A DNA stretch of 64,000 bases from an uncultured Roseovarius sp. (GTDB lineage Bacteria > Pseudomonadota > Alphaproteobacteria > Rhodobacterales > Rhodobacteraceae). The stretch spans positions 1 through 64,000 of the forward strand of contig CAKSUL010000001.1 of assembly GCA_934501475.1 (NCBI GenBank), given 5' to 3'. How positions within the stretch are numbered: position 1 is the first letter of the stretch; every line of letters starts with the position of its first letter. Of this stretch, positions 44,679 through 53,330 are shown piece by piece. Below the pieces are notes generated by a model. It did not search any database. It was not told the DNA's origin and saw only the letters and a program-made list of their open reading frames with translations. The position numbers were made by a program, and so were the translations under genes.

Positions 44679-44692
44679 TTGACTTGCATCAA
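44679..44692. promoter_or_regulatory. FNR/FnrL-type binding site
   Basis: TTGAC-TTGC-ATCAA matches the FNR consensus TTGAT-N4-ATCAA at 9 of 10 positions. It lies in the gap between the DsrE-like gene (reverse, starts at 44612) and the GST gene (forward, starts at 44799), so it could act on either. Its distance from the DsrE start, 67-80 bp, suits an activator site at about -41 for a short leader. This is inference from the motif. Confidence 0.55.
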
Positions 44693-44798
44693 TGAATTTG
44701 AATATGTCTTCTGGGTCGCTTGGTCTGCTTGAGGGGCGGTTGTTTATGCGCCCCAACTGCGTATGATCCCTGCCACGACAGCGGTTTCGGAGGGGCAG

Positions 44799-45449
44799 AT
44801 GGCAGAACCGGTCACGCTGCATGGCTACCGGTATAGCGTCTATACCCGCGCGGTGCGTATTGCGCTGGATCTGAAAGGCGTGACTTACCAGCGCGTCGAG
44901 GTCGATCCGTTTTCCACGCTTGATCCTGCCTATCTTGACCTGCATCCGTTCGGGTGCGTCCCGGTCTTGTCTCACGGCGCTTTCGACATCTTCGAAACCG
45001 GTGCCATATGTCGCTATGTTGACCATGCATTTGACGGGCCACCGCTACAGCCCGATGATGCCAGGGCAATTGCGCGGATGACCCAGGTCATTGCGATAAT
45101 TGACAATTATGGGTATTGGCCGATGGTGAGGCAGGTGTTCGAACACCGGGTTTTCCGCCCTCTGGAAGGTGGGATTGCAAGCCCGGAAGAGATATCGAAT
45201 GGCCTGGTCGCGTCGCAGAAGGTTCTGTCCGCGCTGAATCGCATCTCCCGGGAAGGTATCGTTCTGACCGGTGAAACCGTCACTCTTGCAGACTGCCATC
45301 TTGCGCCGATGATCGCCTGTTTCGTGCATGCGCCCGAAGGGGCGCAGGTGTTGCGCTCTTTCCCCGCGCTGTCCCACTGGTGGGAGCAGGTTTGCGAAAT
45401 GCCCTTCATGCCACGGACCGAACCCGATCTGTCCGCGCTCAGGCGCTAG
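44799..45449 (+). CDS. Glutathione S-transferase
   Basis: The 216-residue protein has the thioredoxin-like GST N-domain (LHGYRYSVYTRAVRIALDLKGVTYQRVEVDPF, HPFGCVPVLSHGAFDIFETGAICRYVDHAF, with the cis-Pro and the ETGAI glutathione motif) and an all-helical C-domain. The active residue is probably Ser/Tyr near YSVYTR rather than Cys. The start at 44799 follows a clear ggagg; an upstream ATG at 44763 lacks one. Substrate unknown. Confidence 0.88.
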   Translation: MAEPVTLHGYRYSVYTRAVRIALDLKGVTYQRVEVDPFSTLDPAYLDLHPFGCVPVLSHGAFDIFETGAICRYVDHAFDGPPLQPDDARAIARMTQVIAIIDNYGYWPMVRQVFEHRVFRPLEGGIASPEEISNGLVASQKVLSALNRISREGIVLTGETVTLADCHLAPMIACFVHAPEGAQVLRSFPALSHWWEQVCEMPFMPRTEPDLSALRR

Positions 45450-45500
45450 GCAAACACCCGCAAGGCTCCGCCGGACAGACCACCAGCATGGCGCAGAAAT

Positions 45501-45512
45501 CCCCCCCCCCCC
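45501..45512. repeat. Run of twelve C
   Basis: A 12-base C homopolymer lies in the short gap between the convergent GST and aspartic protease genes, just past the protease stop. It is outside coding sequence, so length changes would do no harm to a protein. Confidence 0.85.
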
Positions 45513-45518
45513 TGAATT

Positions 45519-46100
45519 TCAGCGCTGAAGCACCAGCATCCCGTCCGAGATCTGGATGGTGCTGAACCGGTGCAGATAGCTCATCCCCAGCAGGGATTCA
45601 TGCAGATCGCCGTCATTCACCACGGCCCGCAATCCGGTGTCGCGAATGTCGCCGACCGCGATACTGTCCAGCCGCACCGGGGCGGTGCGCACCACGCCAT
45701 TGGCGGTGTTGGCCTGACCGAGAAAGGCCAGATCATCGGGGTTCAGCCCGGCGGCGCGCGCATCGCGCCGGCTGAGCACGATGTCGGTGGCGCCGGTATC
45801 GACGACGAACCGGATCGGCGCGCCGTTCACCTCGGCCAGAAGGTAGTAATGGCCGTCATTTGCGCGGGGCAGCTCGATCCGCTGGGCGGAATCGAACACT
45901 GTCTGGCTGGGCTGCACGGTCTGGCGGATGTCGCCCCACAGCCCGTAGGCCGCGATGACCCCGACAAAGATCAGCCCCCACAGCATCAATTGCTGCGTCA
46001 CCTTGCCCAGATTGTCCCGATTGGCGGCCACGAACCAGAACACGACCGCCGCGCCCAGCACGATCAGATAGACCAGATGCGCCATATCAAAACTGTCCAT
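45519..46100 (-). CDS. Membrane retropepsin-like aspartic protease
   Basis: The 193-residue protein has two N-terminal membrane helices (HLVYLIVLGAAVVFWFVAA, QLMLWGLIFVGVIAAYGLW) and a periplasmic clan AA domain with the catalytic FVVDTGATDIVLS and ALRAVVNDGDLHESLLGMSYLHRF. It matches the TIGR02281-type proteases that act as homodimers. Start chosen at 46100 behind a gaaaggac site. The target is unknown. Confidence 0.85.
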   Translation of the reverse strand: MDSFDMAHLVYLIVLGAAVVFWFVAANRDNLGKVTQQLMLWGLIFVGVIAAYGLWGDIRQTVQPSQTVFDSAQRIELPRANDGHYYLLAEVNGAPIRFVVDTGATDIVLSRRDARAAGLNPDDLAFLGQANTANGVVRTAPVRLDSIAVGDIRDTGLRAVVNDGDLHESLLGMSYLHRFSTIQISDGMLVLQR

Positions 46101-46184
46101 GTCGGTCCTTTCCGCAACCTCTGCGCTGAATATAGGGGCGCGGGGGGCGCGTTGAAAGATCACGGCGCGGGATCGGCGGCGTGC

Positions 46185-46802
46185 CTAACCCGACAGGCCA
46201 AAGCCGCGCAAGCCGTCCAGCACGAACTGCACCGCCAGCGCCGCCAGCAGCATCCCGAACAGGCGGGTCAGGATATTGATCCCGGTCTTGCCGAGCGCGC
46301 GCTCCAGCAGGCTGGCGCTGAGCAGAAAGAAGAACAGGATCACGATCACGACGATCATCATGCCCACCACCGCCAGAAACCCGCCCCAGCCCGGCTGTTG
46401 TCCGGTCAGCAGAATGACCGAGGCAATGGCGCCGGGGCCGGCAATCAGCGGGATCGCCAGCGGAAACACCGACGGGTCGGGGTGCTCTTCTTCTTCGGCG
46501 CTGCCTTCGCGGCGTTTGCTGCGCCGCTCGAACAGCATTTCCAGCGCGGTCAGGAACAGCAGCATCCCGCCGGCGATGCGAAAGGCGTGCATCGAAATGC
46601 CGATCAGCCCCAACAGCGCCTCACCAAAGGCGGCAAAGGCCATCAGCACGATCATCCCGGTGACACAGGCGCGCAGCGCGATGGCGCGCCGCATGGTCGA
46701 ATCCATGCCCTTGGTCAGCGCCACGAACATCGGCGTCAGCGCGAACGGATCCAGGATCACGAACAGCGTGACGAAGGTCGAGATGAGAAAGAGGCTGTCC
46801 AT
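46185..46802 (-). CDS. MarC-family integral membrane protein
   Basis: The 205-residue protein has six hydrophobic segments in the MarC order, starting LFLISTFVTLFVILDPFALTPMFVALTKG, with PLAIPLIAGPGAIASVILL in the middle and an acidic loop (EGSAEEEEHPDPS) before it. MarC proteins were once linked to multiple antibiotic resistance, but their substrate is unknown. It stands between the protease and the ABC-F gene, all on the reverse strand. Confidence 0.88.
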   Translation of the reverse strand: MDSLFLISTFVTLFVILDPFALTPMFVALTKGMDSTMRRAIALRACVTGMIVLMAFAAFGEALLGLIGISMHAFRIAGGMLLFLTALEMLFERRSKRREGSAEEEEHPDPSVFPLAIPLIAGPGAIASVILLTGQQPGWGGFLAVVGMMIVVIVILFFFLLSASLLERALGKTGINILTRLFGMLLAALAVQFVLDGLRGFGLSG

Positions 46803-46884
46803 GCCGATCCTTGGCCGATCCTTGCTGCGTTTCGGGCCGCTTTAGCGCGTCACCGGGGTGTTGGCAACCGCGCGGCAGGTCGCA

Positions 46885-48729
46885 TCACTCCTGGGCGCGT
46901 TCCAGTTTTTCCAGCGCGCGCATCCACAGGGCCTCGGCGCGTTCCAGCGCTTCCATCACCTCGGCGTATTTCTTTTGCCAGACCGAGGCCTCATCCTTCT
47001 TGTCGTCGCCATACATCGCCGGGCTGGCCAGTTTCTGCGCCAGCTTGTCGGACATTTCGTTCAGCTTTTCAACGCGGTCCTCGCATTTCCTCACGTCCTG
47101 CCTGAGGGCCATGATCGCATCGCGCGAGGGGCGTTTGGGTTTGTCGGCCTTGGGTTTCTGCACGGGCTTGTCGCTGGCCAGCAGCATGGTGCGATAGCTT
47201 TCCAGATCGCCCTCATAGGGGGCGACATGCCCGTTGCTGACCAGCCACAGACGATCCGCCACAAGGCTGAGCAGATGCATGTCGTGGCTGACCAGAATGA
47301 CCGCGCCGCTATAGGCGGTCAGCGCCTCGACCAGCGCCTCGCGGCTTTCGATGTCCAGATGGTTGGTCGGCTCATCCAGGATCAGCATATGGGGCGCGTC
47401 GATCGTGGCCAGCATCAGGCTGAGCCGCGCCTTTTGCCCGCCGGACAGCTTGCCGACCAGCGTTTCGGCCTGCTCGGAGCCGATGCCAAAGCCGCCAAGG
47501 CGCGCGCGCAGCCGTGATGGCGTCTCCTCGGGGCGCAGGCGGCGGATATGGTCGATCGGGGTCTCATCGACATGCAGTTCCTCGACCTGATGCTGGGCGA
47601 AATAGCCGACGCGCAGTTTGGACGCGGTGGTCATCTGCCCGGATATCACATCAAGTTTGCCTGCCAACATCATGGAAAGAGTTGATTTTCCCTGACCGTT
47701 CTTGCCCAGCAGGGCGATGCGGTCATCCTGGTCTATCCGCAGGTTCATCCGGGTCAGCACCGGCTTGCCGTCATAGCCCACCGATGCGCCCTCGATATTG
47801 ATGATCGGCGGCGACAGTTCCTCGGGCGAGGGAAAGGTGAACCGCTTGAGCGCGGCCTCTTGCGGGGTGGTGATCGGCTTCATCTTTGCGATCATCTTGA
47901 GACGCGATTGCGCCTGCACCGCCTTTGACGCCTTGGCGCGGAAACGGTCCACGAAACTTTGCAGATGGGCGCGGCGCGCGTCCTGTTTGCGGGCCTCGGA
48001 TTCAGCGGCGGCCAGACGGGCGGCGCGGGTTTCGGCGAAGGTCTCGTAGCCGCCCTGATAGAGCGTCAGCTTCTTGTCCTCGAGATGCAGGATCGAGCCG
48101 ACAGCGCGGTTCAGCAGGGCGCGGTCATGGCTGATGATCAGCACCGTGTGGGGATAGCGCGCAAGGTAGGTTTCCAGCCACAGCGCCCCCTCAAGGTCGA
48201 GATAGTTGGTCGGTTCGTCCAGCAGCAGCAGATCGGGCTGCGCGAACAGCACCGCCGCCAGCGCGACGCGCATCCGCCAGCCCCCCGAAAACGCCGAGCA
48301 GGGCATCTGCTGATCTTCGTGGCTGAATCCCAGTCCGCGCAGGATCGACGCGCCGCGCGCCTCGGCACCCCAGGCGTCGATATCGGCCAGACGGGTCTGG
48401 ATTTCGCCGATGCGGGCGGGGTCATGGGCGGTTTCGGCCTCGGCCAGCAGGTCCGCGCGCTCGGTATCGGCGGCCAGCACCGTGTCGATCAGCGATACCT
48501 CATTGCCCGGCACCTCCTGGGCGACGCCACCGATGCGGGCGCGGCTGGGCAGGGTGATGGAGCCGCCTTCCAGCGCCAGTTCCCCCCGGATCAGGCGGAA
48601 CAACGTGGTCTTGCCGGTGCCATTTCGCCCGACAATGCCCACCTTGTGCCCGTCCGGAATGGAGACGGAGGCGTTTTCGATCAGCGGGCGGCCCGCGACG
48701 GAATAGGAGATGTCTGAAATGCGTAACAT
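46885..48729 (-). CDS. ABC-F family ATPase
   Basis: The 614-residue protein has two ABC domains without membrane segments. Walker A is GIVGRNGTGKTTLFRLI and ALLGKNGQGKSTLSMML; signature motifs are SGGWRMRVALA and SGGQKARLSL; Walker B LLLLDEPTNYLDLE and LILDEPTNHLDIES. Between them is the ABC-F linker (about 230-300, ETRAARLAAAESEARKQDARRAHLQSF). The C-terminal tail is a coiled coil (KKYAEVMEALERAEALW), like YheS or Uup. It works on ribosomes in translation, not transport. Start at 48729 chosen by domain start. Confidence 0.92.
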   Translation of the reverse strand: MLRISDISYSVAGRPLIENASVSIPDGHKVGIVGRNGTGKTTLFRLIRGELALEGGSITLPSRARIGGVAQEVPGNEVSLIDTVLAADTERADLLAEAETAHDPARIGEIQTRLADIDAWGAEARGASILRGLGFSHEDQQMPCSAFSGGWRMRVALAAVLFAQPDLLLLDEPTNYLDLEGALWLETYLARYPHTVLIISHDRALLNRAVGSILHLEDKKLTLYQGGYETFAETRAARLAAAESEARKQDARRAHLQSFVDRFRAKASKAVQAQSRLKMIAKMKPITTPQEAALKRFTFPSPEELSPPIINIEGASVGYDGKPVLTRMNLRIDQDDRIALLGKNGQGKSTLSMMLAGKLDVISGQMTTASKLRVGYFAQHQVEELHVDETPIDHIRRLRPEETPSRLRARLGGFGIGSEQAETLVGKLSGGQKARLSLMLATIDAPHMLILDEPTNHLDIESREALVEALTAYSGAVILVSHDMHLLSLVADRLWLVSNGHVAPYEGDLESYRTMLLASDKPVQKPKADKPKRPSRDAIMALRQDVRKCEDRVEKLNEMSDKLAQKLASPAMYGDDKKDEASVWQKKYAEVMEALERAEALWMRALEKLERAQE

Positions 48730-48774
48730 GCGCGGAGCGATGGCGGACCGCTCCGCGCTTGTCAACTGGCGGTC

Positions 48775-49059
48775 TTACTTGAGCAGCGCCGCCATGCCGT
48801 CGGCCGGATAGGTCTTGAAGCCGACAAACGGGCTGTCGCCGTCCTGGCTGAACACGAAGACGTGGATTTCCTCATGCTGAAGGGTGGCGCGGCAGAACAC
48901 GTTTTCCTGCGCCAGTGCTTCGGGGCAATTCTCAAGATCCATGTGGGGCACGGCCGCCTCGAATTGTTCGTAGGTCATCGTTGCGGGCGTGGCATCCGCC
49001 CAGAGCGGTGCTGCGGCAAGGGTCATGGCGGCGGTCGTGCAAAGGGTAGTCAGCTTCAT
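48775..49059 (-). CDS. Small secreted protein of unknown function
   Basis: The 94-residue protein has a signal peptide (LAAAPLWADA) and a mature part of about 73 residues with two cysteines (LENCPEALAQENVFCRATLQHEEIHVFVF), probably in one disulfide. I do not recognise a family. It stands alone between the ABC-F gene and ndk. A TTGAC-TAAA-ATCAT motif, a weak FNR-like site, lies 46 bp upstream. Confidence 0.75.
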   Translation of the reverse strand: MKLTTLCTTAAMTLAAAPLWADATPATMTYEQFEAAVPHMDLENCPEALAQENVFCRATLQHEEIHVFVFSQDGDSPFVGFKTYPADGMAALLK

Positions 49060-49238
49060 TTTCGTGATGTCCTTGGTTGGGTTGATTCGTCTGGTTTCGT
49101 TATCTTGACTAAAATCATCAGAAATAAACCCCCCAAAATATCACCAAGGTGCCGCACCCCGAATAGGCCTTTATCCCATGCCAAGCGCGTGCTAATGCCA
49201 GCGCCAGATTCACACTTATTTCCTGAAAAGAGGCTGAC

Positions 49239-49661
49239 ATGGCAACCGAACGCACGCTGAGCATCATCAAACCCGACGCAACCAAGCGCAACCTGACCGG
49301 CAAGATCAACGCCAAGTTCGAGGATGCGGGCCTGCGCATCATCGCGCAAAAGCGCATCCACCTGACCAAGGCGCAGGCGGGCAAGTTCTATGAAGTGCAC
49401 GCCGCGCGTCCGTTCTATGACGAGCTGTGCGAATTCATGGCGTCCGAGCCTGTCGTCGTGCAGGTTCTGGAAGGCGAAGGCGCGATTGCCAGGAACCGCG
49501 AAGTGATGGGTGCGACCAACCCCGCCGATGCCGCCCCCGGCACCATCCGCGCCGAATTTGCCGAAAGCGTTGGCGAAAACTCGGTTCACGGCTCGGACGC
49601 GCCTGAAACGGCTGCCGCCGAAATCGCGTATTTCTTTTCCGGTCTCGAACTGGTCGGCTGA
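49239..49661 (+). CDS. ndk: Nucleoside diphosphate kinase
   Basis: The 140-residue enzyme transfers the gamma-phosphate of ATP to NDPs through a phosphohistidine; the His is in [30 protein letters not shown] marks the N-terminus and [21 protein letters not shown] the core. Length and motifs are typical. A strong hairpin follows about 80 bp after the stop. Confidence 0.98.
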   Translation: MATERTLSIIKPDATKRNLTGKINAKFEDAGLRIIAQKRIHLTKAQAGKFYEVHAARPFYDELCEFMASEPVVVQVLEGEGAIARNREVMGATNPADAAPGTIRAEFAESVGENSVHGSDAPETAAAEIAYFFSGLELVG

Positions 49662-49737
49662 TCATTCGATCCTCCGGGGCGGGCAAGACCACCCGCCATG
49701 CGCCGCGCCCCAGGGGCGGGGCGGTTCACGCATCATG

Positions 49738-49778
49738 CAACGGGCCCGGGCATATCCTGCCTGGGCCCGTTGGCGTTT
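49738..49778 (+). terminator. Rho-independent terminator of ndk
   Basis: caacgggcccgggca (49738-49752) pairs with tgcctgggcccgttg (49758-49772), one mismatch, 5-base loop, followed by gcgtttt. Confidence 0.85.
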
Positions 49779-49880
49779 TGCCATTGGGAACAATGCGATG
49801 CCTGAACGCAGTGGCATTTGTCGCGGGGCGCGCGCATCTTTGCCCTTGGCGCGGCGCACAATTGGGATCATAGATGATCG

Positions 49881-50756
49881 GTGTTCACTCGTCCGTTAAA
49901 TTCGCTTTGGCATCATCTCAGATATGCCCCGCTCTGGACGGCGCTGGCCTTTTCGCGCCGGCGCGCGTTCGATGCGCGTGCCCGCGTGTTCGGCAGGTTT
50001 GTCGGCGGTGTCATGCGCTGGTTTCCGGTTGCGCGGCGTCGTTTTGATCGCGAGCTGATCCGCGTCTATCCCGACATGCCGCGCCCCGAGCGGATGCGAC
50101 TGTGCCGCGACATGGGCCAGCAGATGGGGCAGACCCTGTTCGAGATCTACCACTGCGCCGAGTTGCAGACCCTTCAGGACCGGTTTACCGTCTCCGGCCC
50201 CGGTCTGGCCGCGCTTGAGGCGGCGCATGCCCAGGGCAAGGGCGCGATCATCGTTTCGGGCCATTTCGGCCAGTGGGAGGCGATCCGCGCGGTGCTGAAG
50301 GCGCGCGGAATGGAGACCGGCGCGGTCTATCGTCCGCAAACCAACCGCCATTACGAGCGTCGCCTGCTGGCGGGGATCGAAGTGGGCGGGCGTCCAATCC
50401 TGGCGACCGGCAAGATCGGCACCAAGGCGCTGGTCCGGCATCTTGTCTCGGGCGGGTTCATCGCGATCCTGCTGGATGAAAAGGCCAGCGATGGCGCGGC
50501 GCTGCCGTTTCTGGGGCGCAATGCGCTGACCTCATTGGCGGCGGCGCGTCTGGCGCTGAAATACGATCTGCCGATGGTGCCCGCCTATGGCACGCGGATC
50601 GGCAACGAAAGCAACTTTGACGTCGAATTCGAGGCCGCCATTCCCCATAGCGACAGTCTGACCATGACACAGGCGTTCAATGACAGCCTGTCGGCCCGGA
50701 TTCTGGGCAAGCCCGATCAATGGTATTGGATGTTGCGCCGCTGGAACGGGCAATAA
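49881..50756 (+). CDS. Lauroyl/myristoyl acyltransferase (LpxL/HtrB family)
   Basis: The 291-residue protein has the HX4(D/E) acyltransferase motif in IIVSGHFGQWEAIRAVLKARG and an N-terminal hydrophobic part. It would add a secondary acyl chain to lipid A in the inner membrane, linking it to the LPS export operon in the window. LpxL enzymes are usually about 300 residues, so it looks complete. It starts with GTG at 49881. Which chain it adds is not readable. Confidence 0.87.
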   Translation: MFTRPLNSLWHHLRYAPLWTALAFSRRRAFDARARVFGRFVGGVMRWFPVARRRFDRELIRVYPDMPRPERMRLCRDMGQQMGQTLFEIYHCAELQTLQDRFTVSGPGLAALEAAHAQGKGAIIVSGHFGQWEAIRAVLKARGMETGAVYRPQTNRHYERRLLAGIEVGGRPILATGKIGTKALVRHLVSGGFIAILLDEKASDGAALPFLGRNALTSLAAARLALKYDLPMVPAYGTRIGNESNFDVEFEAAIPHSDSLTMTQAFNDSLSARILGKPDQWYWMLRRWNGQ

Positions 50757-51067
50757 GGCGTCGCCTGTTTTGGTGCGCCTCAGATGCTGGCGAAATCCGT
50801 GAACATCGGGCGTGCGCTGCCCTTGGGGTTGGGCTTTTGCTGCTTTGGCGCGGGTTTGCGCGGGTCTGGCGTCGGCGGTTTGGGGGAGGTGGCGGGCATC
50901 TGACTTTGCTCCTGTTGCGGGGCAGGGCCTGTCGGGTTGCACCGGGGGGCGCTGCGATATCCTGCAGGATCACAGTGCGAAGTGGCGCGAATACGATGCA
51001 ATCGTGACAAATTTTAGGAGAATGCGGCGGCAAGGTGCGGGATGCCTTTGCCGCCGCGATTGCGGGA
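50757..51067. other. Gap with one possible small gene
   Basis: This 311-bp stretch lies between the convergent acyltransferase and RACo-like genes. The only coding candidate is the 39-residue Pro/Lys-rich frame at 50780-50899 (reverse). No terminator hairpin stood out. Confidence 0.5.
50780..50899 (-). CDS. Possible small Pro/Lys-rich protein
   Basis: A 39-codon frame reads MPATSPKPPTPDPRKPAPKQ and ends SARPMFTDFASI. An aggag lies 9 bases before its ATG. The composition is strongly biased in Pro, Lys and Ala with a hydrophobic C-terminal tail motif. It may be a real small protein or chance; conservation across relatives would decide. Confidence 0.35.
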   Translation of the reverse strand: MPATSPKPPTPDPRKPAPKQQKPNPKGSARPMFTDFASI

Positions 51068-53116
51068 TCAGCCGCGCCGCCGTCTGCGCCGCCCGCCCGC
51101 ATCCCCGCCGCCGCCTGAGCCGGTGTTGAAATTGGGGTCGGGCAGGGTGAGGATCTTTTTCAGTTCGGGGAAGGGATCGGTCTTGTGCGGAATGGCGTTG
51201 GCGGCGACGAAATGCTCCTGGAACCTGGGGGCGATGGCGGTTTCGACCTTGGTGATCTCACCGACCACGCGCTCGATCTCGACGCGGGCGGCGACGTTGC
51301 ACAGCGCGATGCGCGCGCCCGTGCCCGCCGCATTGCCCGCCGATGTCACCTTGTCCAGCGGCGCATCCGGGATCATGCCCAGAACCATGGCGTGCAGGTT
51401 CGAGATATGCGCGCCGAACGCCCCGGCCAGAACCACCCGGTCCACACGATCGACGCCGCGCTCATCCATCAAGAGGCGCGCGCCGGCATAGAGCGCAGAT
51501 TTGGCCAGCTGGATGGCGCGGATATCGCCCTGGGTCACGGTGATGCGCGGGCCGCCCTTGTCGGTGGCGTCGATGATCAGATAGGAATGCGTGCGCCCCT
51601 CGGGCACCATGCGCGACGTGCCCGTGACCTCGGCCGAGCCGAGCAGGCCGTTTTCATCCAGCAGGCCGGCCATGCGCAATTCGGCCACCGCCTCGATGAT
51701 GCCCGAGCCGCAGATGCCGGTGATGCCGGTGCTGTCGGTGGCCGCGTCGAAACCGTCCTCGTCGGACCACAGATCACAGCCGATCACGCGAAAGCGCGGC
51801 TCATGCGTCACCGGGTCGATGCGGATCGCGTCGATCGCGCCGGGGGCGGCGCGCTGGCCGGAACTGATCTGCGCGCCCTCAAAGGCCGGACCCGTCGGCG
51901 AGGAGCAGGCCAGCACGCGGGTCTTGTCGCCCAGCAGGATTTCGGCATTGGTGCCCACATCGACGATCAGCACCAGGTCCTCGGATTTGCCCGGTTCCTC
52001 GGAGAGGGCGACGGCGGCGGCATCCGCGCCGACATGGCCGGCGATGCAGGGCAGGATATAGATGCGCGCCCGGGCGTTGATCGCGCCCAGATCCAGTTCG
52101 CGCGCCGCCATCGAGATGCTGTGCGACGTGGCCAGCGCAAAGGGGGCCTGACCCAGTTCGACCGGGTCGATGCCCAGCAGAAGATGGTGCATGACCGGGT
52201 TGCACACGAACACGACCTCGACGATCAGATCAGGGTCGATCCCGGCCTCCTTGGCGATTTCGCCGGCCACCGTGTCGATCGCCTCGCGCACGGCGTTGGT
52301 CATTTCGACATCGCCGCCCGGGTTCATCATCGAATATGAGACCCGGCTCATCAGGTCTTCGCCAAAGCGGATCTGCGGGTTCATGATCCCCGCAGAGGCG
52401 ATGACCGCCCCGTCGTGCAGATCCGTCAGATGCGCGGCGATGGTGGTCGAGCCGAGGTCGATGGCCAGGCCGAACAGCCCGGATTCATGCAGTCCCGGCC
52501 AGATCTCGATCAGGCGCGCGACCTCATCGGTGTGGGATTTGTGCAGCGCGACGGTGATCTGCCACTTGCCCTTGCGCAGCACCTTTTGCAGCTTGGAGAG
52601 CAGCGTCAGGTCGGCGCGGATCGCCGGGATGTCCCATTGCTCGCGCAGGGCGCGTTCCAGCCGCTCGAGATCGCCGGTGGGGGTGTGCATGTCGGGCTCT
52701 TCCACCTCGACGAAATAGAGCCGCGTTGCCGGGTCCATCTGGATGGCGCGGCTTGAGGCGGCCTTGCGCACGACCTGCCGGTGGACCTGTGATTCCGGGG
52801 GCACGTCGATAACCACATCGCCCTGCACCGTCGCCTGACAGCCCAGACGCCGGCCCTTTTTCAGCCCGCGCTTGTCGTCATAGCGCTGTTCGACCGCGTT
52901 CCATTCCGACAGAGCGGTTTCCGTCACGCTGACCCCGTGTTTGGGGAATTCGCCATAGCTGGGCGTGATCTGGCATTTCGAGCAGATGCCACGCCCGCCA
53001 CAGACCGAATCAAGATCGACACCCAATTGCCGCGCGGCGGTCAGGACCGGTGTGCCGACGGGGAAGTGGCCGCGTTTGCCGGAGGGGGTGAAGACGACAA
53101 GGGGATCGTTGCTCAT
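51068..53116 (-). CDS. RACo-like 2Fe-2S ferredoxin/ASKHA protein
   Basis: The 682-residue protein has an N-terminal 2Fe-2S ferredoxin domain (Cys39, Cys45, Cys48 in CGGRGICSKC and Cys93 in GCQA) and a C-terminal ASKHA (DUF4445) domain starting at FGLAIDLGSTTIAAHLTD with VDVGTNAEILL. Such proteins reduce Co(II) corrinoid proteins to Co(I) using ATP, reactivating methyltransferases. No corrinoid protein or methyltransferase gene is next to it. The C-terminus is a Gly-rich linker with six Arg (GGRRRRRRG). Start at 53116 is chosen by domain start. Confidence 0.88.
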   Translation of the reverse strand: MSNDPLVVFTPSGKRGHFPVGTPVLTAARQLGVDLDSVCGGRGICSKCQITPSYGEFPKHGVSVTETALSEWNAVEQRYDDKRGLKKGRRLGCQATVQGDVVIDVPPESQVHRQVVRKAASSRAIQMDPATRLYFVEVEEPDMHTPTGDLERLERALREQWDIPAIRADLTLLSKLQKVLRKGKWQITVALHKSHTDEVARLIEIWPGLHESGLFGLAIDLGSTTIAAHLTDLHDGAVIASAGIMNPQIRFGEDLMSRVSYSMMNPGGDVEMTNAVREAIDTVAGEIAKEAGIDPDLIVEVVFVCNPVMHHLLLGIDPVELGQAPFALATSHSISMAARELDLGAINARARIYILPCIAGHVGADAAAVALSEEPGKSEDLVLIVDVGTNAEILLGDKTRVLACSSPTGPAFEGAQISSGQRAAPGAIDAIRIDPVTHEPRFRVIGCDLWSDEDGFDAATDSTGITGICGSGIIEAVAELRMAGLLDENGLLGSAEVTGTSRMVPEGRTHSYLIIDATDKGGPRITVTQGDIRAIQLAKSALYAGARLLMDERGVDRVDRVVLAGAFGAHISNLHAMVLGMIPDAPLDKVTSAGNAAGTGARIALCNVAARVEIERVVGEITKVETAIAPRFQEHFVAANAIPHKTDPFPELKKILTLPDPNFNTGSGGGGDAGGRRRRRRG

Positions 53117-53295
53117 TTTGGGGCATCCATGTGTTGGGCGGGACTCCTGCTCGGGCAGGGTCTGCGGGCAGCATATGTTATTGCCGATATGACGAAGGTC
53201 AACAACCGGCGTAATCTGGCCAAGCTGCGTCATGTTGCGCAGGCCCCGCGCGCAGGGCGCTGAATGATCAGGGAATTTCAGAGGCGGGGCCGTCA

Positions 53296-53325
53296 GATGA
53301 GTATTTGTGCAAAGAAGAACGGCAG
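53296..53325 (-). repeat. GAGTATTT/AAGAAGAA repeat, copy at the agmatinase gene end
   Basis: gatgagtatttgtgcaaaga (from 53296) continues into agaacggc, matching the copies at 29008 and 33659. It overlaps no coding part and lies 6-35 bp past the stop of the agmatinase gene. Confidence 0.55.
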
Positions 53326-53330
53326 GCGCG

